Assembly (NCBI RefSeq): GCF_003436275.1
Contig: NZ_QSOP01000006.1
Location: forward strand, 37,213-101,212
Source of the DNA: Collinsella sp. TM09-10AT
GTDB lineage: Bacteria > Actinomycetota > Coriobacteriia > Coriobacteriales > Coriobacteriaceae
Direction of reading: 5' to 3'
Length of the DNA: 64,000 bases
The translations under genes were made by a program, and so were the position numbers. Below are positions 1 to 9,966 of the stretch, in pieces. Below the pieces are notes generated by a model. That model saw only the letters and a list, made by a program, of their open reading frames with translations, was not told the origin of the DNA and did not search any database. Numbering within the stretch: the first letter of the stretch is position 1; the number at the start of each line of letters is the position of its first letter.

Positions 1-64
1 GCTGGCAAAGCTCGCTGGGCGCGATGGTGCGGGCGGCAGCGCCCGCGGTATGGTTGTTCGCCAT
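1..64 (-). CDS. Partial gene start, unidentified (possibly pyrR or another pyrimidine gene)
   Basis: Only the first 21 codons are in the window (MANNHTAGAAARTIAPSELC...), running off the left end. The ATG is preceded by a strong Shine-Dalgarno (GGAAGGAG, 5-6 nt spacing), so the start is well supported. Twenty-one residues are not enough to name the protein. Just upstream lies a hairpin resembling the PyrR-binding loop of pyrimidine leaders, which makes pyrR or another pyr gene a reasonable guess, but this is inference from the leader alone. It is divergent in position from nothing nearby and probably has its own promoter in the 65-225 region. Confidence 0.6.
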   Translation of the reverse strand, partial: MANNHTAGAAARTIAPSELCQ

Positions 65-70
65 AATTCT

Positions 71-100
71 CCTTCCCGGTCTCACAGGACCGGCTTAAAG
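71..100 (-). promoter_or_regulatory. Putative PyrR-type leader hairpin
   Basis: On the minus strand a perfect 6-bp stem (CCGGTC / GACCGG, plus-strand 76-93) with loop CTGTGA sits directly before the Shine-Dalgarno of the partial gene. The string TCCTGTGAGACCGGGAAGG lines up with the PyrR-binding consensus of pyr leaders (UCC-G-GAG-...-AAGG), as I recall it from Bacillus and actinobacterial pyr operons. A second short stem (GCGGT / ACCGC) lies further upstream. In this arrangement PyrR binding would mask the ribosome binding site. The match is by eye only. Confidence 0.35.
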
Positions 101-225
101 GGTGGTAGTTAGGCCTCGCGGTATTGTAACCGCAAGTATGCTCCATGGCATTAATTACATAGAATTGTTTACAAAATGATAATTATGACTTCCCATGCAT
201 AAATGATTTTTCTGGAACGGGGATT

Positions 226-267
226 AAAAAATCATCCCGCGTGGGCTTGTAGCTCACGCGGGATGAT
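226..267 (-). terminator. Rho-independent terminator after the 274-1233 gene
   Basis: Perfect 13-bp stem (231-243 with 255-267), 11-nt loop, followed on the minus strand by a T run (226-230). It starts six bases after the stop codon of the membrane-protein gene and ends the leftward operon. Confidence 0.85.
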
Positions 268-273
268 GACTTC

Positions 274-1233
274 TTATTTGTCCTGCTCCAGCAGATCGGA
301 CGGCGCGCGATCGGGCTTGCCGCCGCGGAAAATCTCGCGGCCATGCAGACGATGCTCCAGGTCACGTTCGGCCTTTTCCTCGTCAATCTTGGTCTGGCTC
401 ACCGCCGGGTCCTCAATCAGCGACGACACCGAGTTCACCTGCTTTTGAATGCGCTCGGCAATCGTATCGTCCATGCTCACGATATGCATCTTCCAGTCGA
501 TGTTCGTGGCGCTCGATGAGCTCTTGGTCCACACAAACGTCAAAATGGCGCTCTGATGACCCCGCGCGGGGAACATGCCAAAGAAGGAATCATGCTGGAT
601 ATTGCTGTCCTCATCGATATAGGCGTGCACGTTGTACACCACGCGGTCGATCTTATCGTTGAGCAGCGCGTTGGTCGCAAGCGCCGCGGCCTGGATCTGC
701 CCGTTGGACAGCAGCTCGAGCTCGTTGGCAGACGACGTGTCCAACACCGTCACCTCGACCGTGCCCGTACGCTCATCGGCCTCATCGACGGTAAAGTCGA
801 GCGGGAACTGCGTAAAGCCGTTGCCCCACTCGAGTCCACCCTTGAGCGCGGTCGAGACGGTATCCACCGAAACGCTCTCGGACAGATTGGCGGTGTTCAG
901 GCGTCGCATCACGCCGTAGCCAATCTGCATGCCAACAATCAGCACCAAGATGCCGATGACCACAGCCATAGCAGTCTTCGTAATGGTATGACTCACCTGC
1001 GAGCCCGAAGGGTCGTCCTCGGACAGCGGGTCGATATGTTTTGCCTGGCTCGCGCGGTCCTCGCTGCGCAGCTGCGCTAGCGCCGCTTTGTCACCGCGCT
1101 TGGCCGCAGCCTCCTTCTCACGCATGCGCTCGGTTCGCTTTTTGGCAAGCGTGGGATCCAAGACGCCGGATGCATCGATTTCGGAGAATAACTCCGTCAC
1201 TTCTTCCGGAGTCAAAGGGTTCTTGTCAGCCAT
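274..1233 (-). CDS. Single-pass membrane protein of unknown function
   Basis: 319 aa, family not recognised. The N-terminal ~80 residues are charged (many K, R and E) and probably cytoplasmic. One clear transmembrane segment follows at about residues 87-110 (AMAVVIGILVLIVGMQIGYG), then a ~200-residue presumed extracytoplasmic domain with mixed beta/alpha character. The charged tail ends in LLEQDK. There is no signal peptidase site or lipobox, so this looks like a type II membrane protein. The ATG has AGGAAG 7 nt upstream. It lies 19 bp after the ABC exporter gene on the same strand and ends at a strong terminator, so the two are probably one operon, which hints at a link to export or the envelope. 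No enzymatic motif is visible. Confidence 0.75.
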   Translation of the reverse strand: MADKNPLTPEEVTELFSEIDASGVLDPTLAKKRTERMREKEAAAKRGDKAALAQLRSEDRASQAKHIDPLSEDDPSGSQVSHTITKTAMAVVIGILVLIVGMQIGYGVMRRLNTANLSESVSVDTVSTALKGGLEWGNGFTQFPLDFTVDEADERTGTVEVTVLDTSSANELELLSNGQIQAAALATNALLNDKIDRVVYNVHAYIDEDSNIQHDSFFGMFPARGHQSAILTFVWTKSSSSATNIDWKMHIVSMDDTIAERIQKQVNSVSSLIEDPAVSQTKIDEEKAERDLEHRLHGREIFRGGKPDRAPSDLLEQDK

Positions 1234-1252
1234 AAACTTCCTGTCATATCAA

Positions 1253-3025
1253 TCAGTCGAGCTCGTGCGCACGCGCACCTTCGAACTGCATTCGATAGTA
1301 ACGGGCATAGGTGCCGCCACGGGCGAGAAGCTCCTCGTGCGTGCCACGCTCCACAACGCGACCATGCTCAACGGTCGCAATCTCATCGGCATGCTTAATG
1401 GTCGAAAGACGATGGGCGATGATAATCGTGGTGCGGCCGCGTGCCAGCTCTTCGAGTGACTCCTGCACCGCCTCCTCGCTCTCGTTATCCAAAGCACTCG
1501 TCGCCTCGTCCAAAATCAGGATCTTGGGGTTCTTGAGAAACACGCGCGCGATGGCGACGCGCTGTTTCTGTCCGCCCGAAAGACGGCTGCCGCGCTCGCC
1601 CACGACCGTGTCATAGCCCTGTGGAAGCGACTCGATGAAGGCATCGATATTGGCGCGGCGGGCGGCCTCGGCGACCTCTTCTGCCGTGGCGCCCGGCTTG
1701 CCGTAGGCGATGTTCTCGCCAATCGTACCGTCAAACAGGTAGACATCCTGCTGCACCAGGCCAATAGCACGGCGCAAACTCTGTTGCGTCACATCGCGCA
1801 CGTCCTGGCCGTCGATGCTAATGGATCCGGCAGCCACGTCATAAAAGCGCGGCAGCAGCGAACAGGTCGTGGACTTGCCACCGCCCGAAGGGCCAACCAA
1901 AGCGATGGTCTGCCCGGGCTTGATGGACAGATTCATATGGTCGATAACGGGACGCTCTTCGGCATCGCCCTCGCCCAGCTCAACGTCCTCGTAGTTAAAG
2001 CACACGTCGTGATAATCCACGGCGCCGGCGGTCACCTGCAGATCCGTGGCGCCCGGCTTGTCCTGGATATCCGGCGCGGTCGAGAGCACCTCGTCCATAC
2101 GCTTAAAGCCAGCGATGGCCTTCTGATACATTTCGGCCGAATTGACGAGTGTCTCGAGCGGCGTGCAGAACAGCGAAATATAGAGCGCAAAGGTCGCCAT
2201 ATCGACCGCCTGCAGCTGTCCCTGGGCGACCAGCCAACCGCCCAGCAGCACCACGATCACGTACAACACGCCCGAGAGCAGGCCATACGTCGCAGTGTAG
2301 ACGCCCATGGCGTGATACATATTCTCCTTGGACGAAAGATAGCGGTCGTTAGAGGCGCGGAACTTGGAGCGCTCAGCTTCCTCGTTCGCAAAACTCTTGA
2401 CCACGCGCATGCCTGCCAGCGAATCCTGCAGCTGAGCATTAATACCGCTGATCTTTTTGCGGTTGTCGCTAAAGACCTCGCGCATGCGCATGTTCTGCCA
2501 AAACATGATGACCGCAAAAGCCGCCGTCACTACGGCCATGGCGAGAGCCAGCACCGGGGCAATAGCAAAGAGGATCACAAACGAGCCGACGATCTCGATG
2601 CCGCAGATGATAATCCACTCGGGCACGTGGTGTGCCGCCTCGCAGATATCGAACAGGTCGTTGACCACGCGGCTCATCATGTCACCCGAGCTGTTACGAT
2701 CGAAGTACGCAAAGCTAAAGCGCTCGTACTGATCGAACAGGTCCTCGCGCATCTTGGACTCCATGCGCGCGCCCATCACGTGGCCCCAGTAACTCACAAA
2801 GTAGCGACAGGCGCAACGGATGGCATACATCAGTACCAGGCCAACCGCGATCATACCGAGCGCCTGCATAATAGCAGCCTGACCCTGGGTAAAGAGCCCG
2901 CCGGTCAGATTGCGCAGAATGATAGGAAACGCCAGATCGATGGCGGCAAGCACCAGGGCACAAACAGTATCGGCAACAAAAAGCCCCATCTGGGGCTTGT
3001 AATACGAAAGAAACCTCTTAAACAT
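1253..3025 (-). CDS. ABC exporter, transmembrane and ATPase domains fused (MsbA/LmrA type)
   Basis: About 590 aa, the normal length for a half-size exporter. N-terminal six-helix transmembrane domain (residues ~10-310) with the usual ABC_membrane features, then a nucleotide-binding domain with Walker A (GPSGGGKST), Q-loop, signature LSGGQKQR, Walker B (ILILDEATSALD) and H-loop (AHRLST), all intact. It should work as a dimer moving a lipid, peptide or drug out of the cell; the substrate cannot be read from sequence. The start chosen is ATG 3025 (MFKRFLSYYKP, the family-typical N terminus), with AAGGTGAT just upstream. An in-frame ATG at 3124 has an even stronger Shine-Dalgarno (AGGAGGG) and would add 33 basic residues, so the N terminus is unsettled. 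It is followed by the 274-1233 membrane protein gene. Confidence 0.93.
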   Translation of the reverse strand: MFKRFLSYYKPQMGLFVADTVCALVLAAIDLAFPIILRNLTGGLFTQGQAAIMQALGMIAVGLVLMYAIRCACRYFVSYWGHVMGARMESKMREDLFDQYERFSFAYFDRNSSGDMMSRVVNDLFDICEAAHHVPEWIIICGIEIVGSFVILFAIAPVLALAMAVVTAAFAVIMFWQNMRMREVFSDNRKKISGINAQLQDSLAGMRVVKSFANEEAERSKFRASNDRYLSSKENMYHAMGVYTATYGLLSGVLYVIVVLLGGWLVAQGQLQAVDMATFALYISLFCTPLETLVNSAEMYQKAIAGFKRMDEVLSTAPDIQDKPGATDLQVTAGAVDYHDVCFNYEDVELGEGDAEERPVIDHMNLSIKPGQTIALVGPSGGGKSTTCSLLPRFYDVAAGSISIDGQDVRDVTQQSLRRAIGLVQQDVYLFDGTIGENIAYGKPGATAEEVAEAARRANIDAFIESLPQGYDTVVGERGSRLSGGQKQRVAIARVFLKNPKILILDEATSALDNESEEAVQESLEELARGRTTIIIAHRLSTIKHADEIATVEHGRVVERGTHEELLARGGTYARYYRMQFEGARAHELD

Positions 3026-3035
3026 AATCACCTTA

Positions 3036-3170
3036 CGCGGTTTTACCAAACCGCGTTTCGTCTCGACGCTGCAAGTGCTCCATTTGGACAATCTGGCCTT
3101 CAATCGTCGGTCGCGTATATCCATACGCTTCCCTCCTCTTTTAGGCCACCTTGTCTCAAATGGAGCACTT
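3036..3170 (-). promoter_or_regulatory. Structured leader of the ABC exporter: 14-bp inverted repeat and start-site hairpin
   Basis: Two structures lie in front of the exporter gene. A perfect 14-bp inverted repeat (3073-3086 and 3157-3170, core AAGTGCTCCATTTG) brackets a 70-bp loop that contains the AGGAGGG/ATG at 3124. An 8-bp hairpin (3036-3055, CGCGGTTT/AAACCGCG) sits directly before the downstream start at 3025. The layout could be an operator pair, or a leader in which translation from 3124 affects access to 3025. No regulator gene is adjacent. Confidence 0.4.
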
Positions 3171-3209
3171 TCGCTGACTTACACAAACCTGCGGGATCAT
3201 CCCCGCTCG

Positions 3210-3905
3210 TTAAAGCTCCGCACCCCCAAGGCGATGCGCGATGCTATCGCAGGCCAAGGCGCCCACGACGGTCTTGGCGTCTTCGATCTTGCCGTCGAGC
3301 ACGGCGTCGATCAGCTCGTGCAGCGGCACCAGGTCCACGTTGACAAACTCGTCATCATCGGGGTTGGGCGCATCAAACTCGAGCTTGGTAGCCAAGTAGA
3401 TGTGGATGATCTCATCGCAAAAACCGCAGGACGTGACAATCGACGTCAAAAAGCGAATGCGACCAGCCCTAAAGCCCGTCTCCTCATGCAGCTCGCGTTT
3501 GGCGCAATCGAGCGGGTCCTCGCCTGGATCGAGCTTGCCGGCGGGAATCTCGACCGTCACGCGGTCGATAGCGGTGCGGTACTGACGCACCAGTACGATC
3601 TTGCCGCTCTCGGTCAGCGCCACAACGGCCGCCGCACCCGGATGGCGAACGATATCGCGGGCGCTGCGGCGACCGTTGGGCAGCTCAACCTCAAGACGGT
3701 GGACGTCGAGGATCTTGCCCTTCCAGGCGCACTCCTCCGAAAGAATCTTCTCGTGCAGCTCGACATCGTGCGGGTCGTCGTCGCCCAACACCAGCGCCGG
3801 CTCGTCAGCGACCTCGCCACCAGGCTCGCCCTCGGCGTGCCCATACATGCGGCTGTCCTCCTCGACGATCTGCGCATCCACGAGCTCTTCGTTCTTCTCG
3901 TCCAT
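3210..3905 (-). CDS. NUDIX hydrolase, ADP-ribose pyrophosphatase type
   Basis: About 231 aa. The Nudix box is complete (GKLDPGEDPLDCAKRELHEE and TGF, matching GX5EX7REUXEEXGU) and is followed by the NudF/ADP-ribose pyrophosphatase type of C-terminal half. This family hydrolyses ADP-ribose and related nucleoside diphosphate compounds to monophosphates, using Mg2+ bound by the REXXEE glutamates. The N-terminal ~45 residues are acidic and not part of the fold. ATG 3905 (MDEKNEELVD) is preferred because AGAGG lies about 10 nt upstream; ATG 3914 sits almost on the Shine-Dalgarno. It is 21 bp downstream of purD on the same strand and probably cotranscribed. Confidence 0.9.
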   Translation of the reverse strand: MDEKNEELVDAQIVEEDSRMYGHAEGEPGGEVADEPALVLGDDDPHDVELHEKILSEECAWKGKILDVHRLEVELPNGRRSARDIVRHPGAAAVVALTESGKIVLVRQYRTAIDRVTVEIPAGKLDPGEDPLDCAKRELHEETGFRAGRIRFLTSIVTSCGFCDEIIHIYLATKLEFDAPNPDDDEFVNVDLVPLHELIDAVLDGKIEDAKTVVGALACDSIAHRLGGAEL

Positions 3906-3926
3906 CCGTCTCATTCCTCTCGGATT

Positions 3927-5231
3927 TTAGGCATCCCAGGCGTCGCGGCCGCGCAGCGCGCGCAGGCCGATGTCGTGGCGCAGGGTCTTGCCTTCAAAAG
4001 CAATCTTCTCGCAGGCCTCGTAGGCAAGGTTGCGAGCGTTCTCGAACGTGTCACCCAGAGCGGTCACGGCAAGCACGCGGCCACCATTGGTCACGAGCTG
4101 GCCGTCCACCACGGCAGTGCCCGCGTGGTACACGGTCACGTTCTCCATGGCCTCGGCATCCTCAATACCAGTGATGACCTTGCCCTTCTCGTAGCTGCCG
4201 GGATAGCCCGCGCTCGTCAGGACAACGGCCACAGCCCACTCGTCACGCCAGTCGAGCTCAATCTGATCGAGCTCGCAGTTGGCGCAGGCGAGCATGACCT
4301 CAACCAGGTCGTTCTTAAGGCGCGGCAGCACGACCTGCGTCTCGGGGTCGCCAAAGCGGGCATTGAACTCCAGCACCTTGGGGCCGGCAGGCGTGAGCAT
4401 AAAGCCGCCATACAGGCAGCCGCGGTAGTCGATGCCCTCGGCAGCAAGCTCGGCAACGGTCTGCTCCATGACCGCCACCATGGTGGCGTGCTCCTCGTCG
4501 GTCACGATGGGCACCGGGCTGTAGACGCCCATGCCGCCGGTGTTGGGGCCCTTGTCGCCCTCGAGGGCGCGCTTGTGGTCCTGCGAGGTGGCCATGGGGC
4601 GCACGGTCTTGCCGTCGGTAAAGGCGAGCAGCGAGCACTCGGGACCAACGAGCATCTCCTCGATAACCACGGTGTTGCCGGCATCGCCAAAGGTGCCGCC
4701 AAAGCACTCGCGCACGGCCTCCTCGGCCTGCTCAAGTTCGGTCGCCACGATAACGCCCTTGCCCGCGGCAAGGCCGTCGGCCTTCACGACCAGCGGAGCG
4801 CCCTGCTCGCGCACGTAGGCGAGAGCCGAAGCCTCGTCGGTAAACGAACCATAGGCTGCCGTCGGAATGCCCGCACGCTCCATGAGCTGCTTGGAGAATA
4901 GCTTGGAGCCCTCCATCTGGGCACCCTCGGCACCCGGGCCAAAGCAGGGAATACCCGCCGCGCGCACGGCGTCGGCCACGCCCGCCACGAGCGGAGCCTC
5001 GGGGCCAATTACCACGAGTCCGCATCCGTGGCTCTGCGCAAACGCCGCCACGGCCGCAGGATCGCAATCGTCGAGAACAACGTTCTCGCCACAGCTCGCG
5101 GTGCCGCCGTTGCCCGGCGCGATGTAGAGCTTGCCGGCGCGCGGTGATGCTGCGAGCTTAGCTGCCAAAGCATGCTCACGGCCGCCGCTGCCCAACAACA
5201 GGATGTCGATGGTTTGAGTGTCCGCCTTCAA
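3927..5231 (-). CDS. purD: Phosphoribosylamine-glycine ligase
   Basis: 434 aa, the usual PurD (GARS) length. It joins glycine to 5-phosphoribosylamine with ATP, step two of purine synthesis, in the cytosol. An N-terminal motif [13 protein letters not shown], an ATP-grasp core ([37 protein letters not shown]) and the C-terminal domain are all in the expected order. The start is TTG 5231 ([17 protein letters not shown]), with GAGGAGG five bases upstream; the open frame to 5399 lacks family sequence. purA lies upstream on the same strand and the NUDIX gene follows closely. Purine genes in this window are scattered (purD/purA here, purB and purC in the right arm) rather than in one operon. Confidence 0.97.
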   Translation of the reverse strand: MKADTQTIDILLLGSGGREHALAAKLAASPRAGKLYIAPGNGGTASCGENVVLDDCDPAAVAAFAQSHGCGLVVIGPEAPLVAGVADAVRAAGIPCFGPGAEGAQMEGSKLFSKQLMERAGIPTAAYGSFTDEASALAYVREQGAPLVVKADGLAAGKGVIVATELEQAEEAVRECFGGTFGDAGNTVVIEEMLVGPECSLLAFTDGKTVRPMATSQDHKRALEGDKGPNTGGMGVYSPVPIVTDEEHATMVAVMEQTVAELAAEGIDYRGCLYGGFMLTPAGPKVLEFNARFGDPETQVVLPRLKNDLVEVMLACANCELDQIELDWRDEWAVAVVLTSAGYPGSYEKGKVITGIEDAEAMENVTVYHAGTAVVDGQLVTNGGRVLAVTALGDTFENARNLAYEACEKIAFEGKTLRHDIGLRALRGRDAWDA

Positions 5232-5285
5232 GGGTGCCTCCTCTATGGATGAATGGCCCGCTCCGCGCGAGCCCTTTGCAAGCAA

Positions 5286-5327
5286 ATATACCCCTCGGCC
5301 GCCCGTCCGGGCTGCAAAGGGGTATAT
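5286..5327 (-). terminator. Hairpin between purA and purD, likely terminator
   Basis: A 10-bp perfect outer stem (5286-5295 with 5318-5327, ATATACCCCT) closes a GC-rich inner region. It lies between the purA stop and the purD Shine-Dalgarno. The T tract after it on the minus strand is weak, so it may only attenuate transcription into purD. Confidence 0.55.
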
Positions 5328-5349
5328 CGCAATAACCAAATAGTCCCGA

Positions 5350-6645
<1,296 letters not shown>

Positions 6646-6702
6646 TTACATTCATGGACTGTCTACGCGCCACGCCGGCACGCAGAAGCACAAAACATTC
6701 CC

Positions 6703-6731
6703 AGTATACCCGTGCAACGGGCGCCTGTCCT
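6703..6731 (-). promoter_or_regulatory. Candidate purA promoter
   Basis: On the minus strand: AGGACA, 17-bp spacer, TATACT. The -10 differs from consensus at one base; the -35 keeps GACA. It lies about 70 bp upstream of purA and overlaps the last codon of dnaB. Confidence 0.4.
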
Positions 6732-8121
6732 ACTCCTCGGCATGTGCCCCATCAAGCTCATAGAACTTGGTGGATGCCGGCAGGAACATCAGGTCGACGT
6801 CGCCGATCGGGCCCGAACGGTTCTTGGCCACGACGATACGCGTAACGCCCTCGTCGGGTCGATCGTCGCGCGAGGCTTCGGCCTCGTCGGCGGAGCGGTC
6901 CAAGAACATAACGATATCGGCGTCCTGCTCGATGGAGCCCGATTCACGAAGGTCGGAAAGCTGCGGGCGCTTGCCGGTACGGGATTCGACCTGACGCGAG
7001 AGCTGCGACAGCGCGATGAGCGGGATCTTGAGTTCCTTGGCCATAATCTTTAAGCCACGAGACATCTCGGAGACCTCGACGGTGCGGCTCTCGGAACGGC
7101 GTCCCGGCGGAGGACTCACCAGCTGCAGGTAGTCCAAGATAATGATGGCCTTCTCCTTGTTGTGGAGCATGCGGCGGCTCTTGGCGCGAATCTCGGTCAC
7201 CGTGGTGCCGGGCGTATCGTCAATCAGAATATCAAGCTTGGACAAGGTCTGCGTGGCCTCGTTGATATTGGCCCACTGCTCGGGGCTAATGCGACCCATG
7301 CGAAAATCACTGATCGAAATCATGGCATAGGCGCAAATCAGACGCTGGGCAATTTCCTTGCCCGACATCTCCAGCGAGAAAAAGCCGACGGTGTAGCCCG
7401 CAGCGGCGGCATTGAGCGCCAGGTTTAGAGCGAACGAGGTCTTACCCACGGCGGGGCGGGCGCCGATAATGATGAGCTGGCCCTCACGGAAGCCCATAAG
7501 CATGCGGTCGAGTGACGGGAAGCCCGTGGGAACGCCCACTGCCTGGCCACCGGCCTGGCACACTTCCTCGGCCTCGTTATAGGCCTCGACCATAAACTCG
7601 GTCAGTGTCTTGTAGCTCGACTTAACCTCGCGCGCCGTAACCTTGAGCAGCTTGCTCTCGGCCAGCTCCACGACCTCTTTGGTATCGGTGGGGGCGTTGT
7701 AGGCCAGCGCGTTAATCTCGTTGGTGGCACCAATCAGCTCACGCAGCATCGAATCGCGACGAACGATGGCGGCATGGTGCTGCCAGTTGACGAGCGACAG
7801 GGTCTGACCCATCAGCTCCAAAATGTACGCCTCGCCGCCCACGGCATCGAGCTTGTTGATGCTTCGCAGGTAATCGATCAGCGAGATGGAGTCGATGGGA
7901 ATGCGACTGTTGTACATATCGACCATCGCGGTATAGATGGTCTTATGAATGGGCCGGTAGAAATCATCGGGCTGCAGCTCGACCTGGGCTTCTTCGACCA
8001 CCTCGGGCGATAGCAGCATGGCGGCCAGTACGTTGGCCTCTGCATCTTGGTTTTGGGGGAGACCCAACTTGGAGCCGCGGTCCTCGACCGTCAGCCATGT
8101 CTCCCTATCGTCATATGCCAT
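6730..8121 (-). CDS. dnaB: Replicative DNA helicase
   Basis: 463 aa, normal length. The hexameric 5'-3' helicase at the fork. The N-terminal DnaB domain (PQNQDAEANVLAAMLL) is followed by the RecA-like core with Walker A (GARPAVGKTSFALNLA), Walker B (AIIILDYLQLV), the DnaB motif LSQLSRQVESR and the arginine-finger region near the C terminus. The start is ATG 8121 (MAYDDRETWL): GAGGA lies 5 nt upstream, and the two in-frame ATGs above it are part of that site. In related genomes it follows rplI directly; here a transposon begins 113 bp upstream of the start codon, so its expression may depend on the short remaining leader or on transcription from the element. Confidence 0.97.
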   Translation of the reverse strand: MAYDDRETWLTVEDRGSKLGLPQNQDAEANVLAAMLLSPEVVEEAQVELQPDDFYRPIHKTIYTAMVDMYNSRIPIDSISLIDYLRSINKLDAVGGEAYILELMGQTLSLVNWQHHAAIVRRDSMLRELIGATNEINALAYNAPTDTKEVVELAESKLLKVTAREVKSSYKTLTEFMVEAYNEAEEVCQAGGQAVGVPTGFPSLDRMLMGFREGQLIIIGARPAVGKTSFALNLALNAAAAGYTVGFFSLEMSGKEIAQRLICAYAMISISDFRMGRISPEQWANINEATQTLSKLDILIDDTPGTTVTEIRAKSRRMLHNKEKAIIILDYLQLVSPPPGRRSESRTVEVSEMSRGLKIMAKELKIPLIALSQLSRQVESRTGKRPQLSDLRESGSIEQDADIVMFLDRSADEAEASRDDRPDEGVTRIVVAKNRSGPIGDVDLMFLPASTKFYELDGAHAEE

Positions 8122-8226
8122 GAGCATCCTCATTCATATCGCTTGCGAGCATCCATAGTATCAGCCACAGCTTTAAATCGAGGCGCGCCTTAACAATCAT
8201 CACCGAACCAAACGGATGAACGGTCC

Positions 8227-8258
8227 CTTATGTGCGTTGTGTTAGACCGCTTTGGATA
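8227..8258. repeat. Left end of transposon: 8-bp target duplication plus inverted repeat
   Basis: CTTATGTG (8227-8234) is the target-site copy; 8235-8258 is the left inverted repeat, which begins CGTTGTGTTAGACC. It matches the right end (10041-10064) at 23 of 24 positions. Confidence 0.93.
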
Positions 8259-8269
8259 CTGGGACTTTT

Positions 8270-8278
8270 CCTATAATC
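8270..8278 (+). promoter_or_regulatory. -10 element of the lnu(C)-like gene
   Basis: A perfect TATAAT at 8272-8277 lies 40 bp before the start codon and just inside the left inverted repeat. No good -35 is seen at 16-18 bp; TTTGGA/TTGGAT of the repeat is 14-15 bp away. The promoter is therefore only half supported. Confidence 0.4.
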
Positions 8279-8317
8279 TTTCTTGCTTAGATAGCAGGCG
8301 AAAGCGAAGGAGCTCCT

Positions 8318-8812
8318 ATGGTCACCAAGGATGATGCGTGTTGGATAATCGGCCTTTCCGCAGGTGCGGGCATTGGCGTATACCTTGATGGCGGCTGGGG
8401 CATCGATGCGCTTGTCGGGCGTGAGACCAGGGCTCATAACGACATCGACCTGTTCGTTCAGCGCGGGGATTACCAAAGGTTCGTGGATCTAATTGCTGAT
8501 GAGGGGTTTTCCGAGGTGGCTGCATCTTTCACCACCGAAGATCACACGGTGTGGCAAGACGAGGCGGGGCGCATCGTCGACCTGCATTGCTTCGATTTCG
8601 CCGAGAATGGCGATATTCTGTATCAGGGAGATCGTTTTCCCGGGGAGGTCTTTTCGGGGAGGGGGCGCATCGGCGAGGTGGAGGTGTCGTGCATCGACCC
8701 CGAAAGCCAGCTGTTGTTTCACTTGGGCTATCAGCATGACGAGCACGACGCCCACGATGTCATGCTCCTATGCCGTGAGTACGGTTTCGACGTTCCCGAA
8801 GAATATCGCTAG
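8318..8812 (+). CDS. Lincosamide nucleotidyltransferase, Lnu(C)-like
   Basis: 164 aa. Small nucleotidyltransferase of the Lnu/ANT(2'') type: LDGGWGIDALVGRETRAHND followed by IDLFV gives the GGW motif and the metal-binding D42-x-D44. Such enzymes transfer AMP to a hydroxyl of lincomycin/clindamycin or of aminoglycosides. Lnu(C) is also 164 aa as I recall, and it too travels with an IS1595-family transposase, so lincosamide inactivation is the best guess; aminoglycosides cannot be excluded from sequence. AAGGAG lies 5 nt before the ATG and a TATAAT 40 bp upstream. Codon use is GC-rich like the host, unlike the AT-rich streptococcal gene, so this is a distinct lineage. It is a passenger of the 8235-10064 transposon. 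Confidence 0.85.
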   Translation: MVTKDDACWIIGLSAGAGIGVYLDGGWGIDALVGRETRAHNDIDLFVQRGDYQRFVDLIADEGFSEVAASFTTEDHTVWQDEAGRIVDLHCFDFAENGDILYQGDRFPGEVFSGRGRIGEVEVSCIDPESQLLFHLGYQHDEHDAHDVMLLCREYGFDVPEEYR

Positions 8813-8883
8813 CTGTTGCTATTTGCATCGGGGCACGACTTCAGCGCTTGCCGCAGATGCGCTGCGCCAGACCGCCCTGGACA

Positions 8884-9966
8884 TCACGCCACGCCGTATA
8901 TGGCCCTCCGCGCACGCGAGTCCCATTTCGCCTGCTTGATCCAGTACTCGTAGAACGGATAGGGGGTCACCTTGTACTGGCGCCAGGTCTTCTCGTACGT
9001 GCCGCGGGCTGCCTGCCTCACTATGAGCTCGGCGAGCTCGTCCGCGCTCCTGCGGACCTTGAAGCACCATGTCCACTTGAACCAGGCGAGGTAGTTCTCG
9101 AGGCGTCTCGTGGAGACACCCCGGAACCTGCCGATGAAGTGCCTCATCTGGGAGTGGAGGCTGTTCACCCTGTTGATGGCGTGCTCCTCCCTCTTGCTGG
9201 CGATGTGCGCGCCGACGCCGAGGGCGGGCAGGACGCGGCGGTACACGTGCGCACGGTCCGTCGAGATTATCGCGCCGACCGCGAGCTTGTCGGCGAGCAG
9301 CTCCCTGGCTGCCGCCTCGTCGAGGCCGCCCCTCCCCGCGATCTCGTAGAAGATGTCGCCGGCGTCGTTGATGCCGGTGAGCACGCATATCTTCTCGTGC
9401 CCGTCGGTTCCCTGCGACCTTGTGCGGGGCTTCCTGGGCATGCCGGACTCCGACCTGGAGCGGTTTCCCTTGAAGCTCTCCCTGAAGAAGCACTCGTCGA
9501 GCTCGGCCCCGCCGCCGGCCTCCACGCGGAAGGCGGGCATGCGCTTGGCCATGGCCTCGAGCAGCCTGTGGCGCATGAAGAACGCCGTCTTGAGGCACAC
9601 GCCGCACTTTTCCGCCGACTCGCGCAGCGGGAGCATGTCCACGTGGCACTCCGCGAACCTCATCCAGGCCGACCTGTCGAGCTTGGTGGTGGAGAAGACG
9701 CGCATGGTGGCGTCGGTGAAGGTCCTGGCGCACCCTCGGCAGAGGAACCGCTGACGGCCGCTCCCGTCTCGCCCCCTCTTCACGTAATGCGGGGAGCCGC
9801 ACCAGGGGCAGGCTCTGTCGGGATCGTCTTCCGCCCCCTCGCTTGCCGCGAGTTCGAAAAGCTCCGCGTCTATCAGCGCCTTGAGCGATCTCAGGGCCCT
9901 GCTCTTCTCGGCAGCCGTCATCTGCGGGAGGAACTGCCTCGTCAGCTGGGTGAGCACGTCTTCCAT
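8884..9966 (-). CDS. IS1595-family DDE transposase
   Basis: 360 aa from ATG 9966 (MEDVLTQLTR), chosen because GGAGG lies five bases upstream; longer in-frame starts run into the inverted repeat. An N-terminal zinc ribbon (C53, C56, C76, C79: CPWC ... CRGC) and a helix-turn-helix region are followed by an ISXO2-like catalytic domain. Candidate acidic residues are D157 (AELDECFF), D237 (STDRAHVY) and E290 (VSTRRLENYLAW), with the family motif VNSLHSQMRHF between. It looks intact and would cut and join the element ends. It ends 72 bp from the convergent lnu(C)-like gene. Its transcription runs toward dnaB, so read-through could reach that gene. Confidence 0.93.
   Translation of the reverse strand: MEDVLTQLTRQFLPQMTAAEKSRALRSLKALIDAELFELAASEGAEDDPDRACPWCGSPHYVKRGRDGSGRQRFLCRGCARTFTDATMRVFSTTKLDRSAWMRFAECHVDMLPLRESAEKCGVCLKTAFFMRHRLLEAMAKRMPAFRVEAGGGAELDECFFRESFKGNRSRSESGMPRKPRTRSQGTDGHEKICVLTGINDAGDIFYEIAGRGGLDEAAARELLADKLAVGAIISTDRAHVYRRVLPALGVGAHIASKREEHAINRVNSLHSQMRHFIGRFRGVSTRRLENYLAWFKWTWCFKVRRSADELAELIVRQAARGTYEKTWRQYKVTPYPFYEYWIKQAKWDSRARRAIYGVA

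Noticed and set aside
1784-3343. 519-aa open frame on the plus strand
   Set aside because: It is antisense to the ABC exporter, His/Ala-rich with no family motifs, and exists because of GC-rich codon positions on the other strand.
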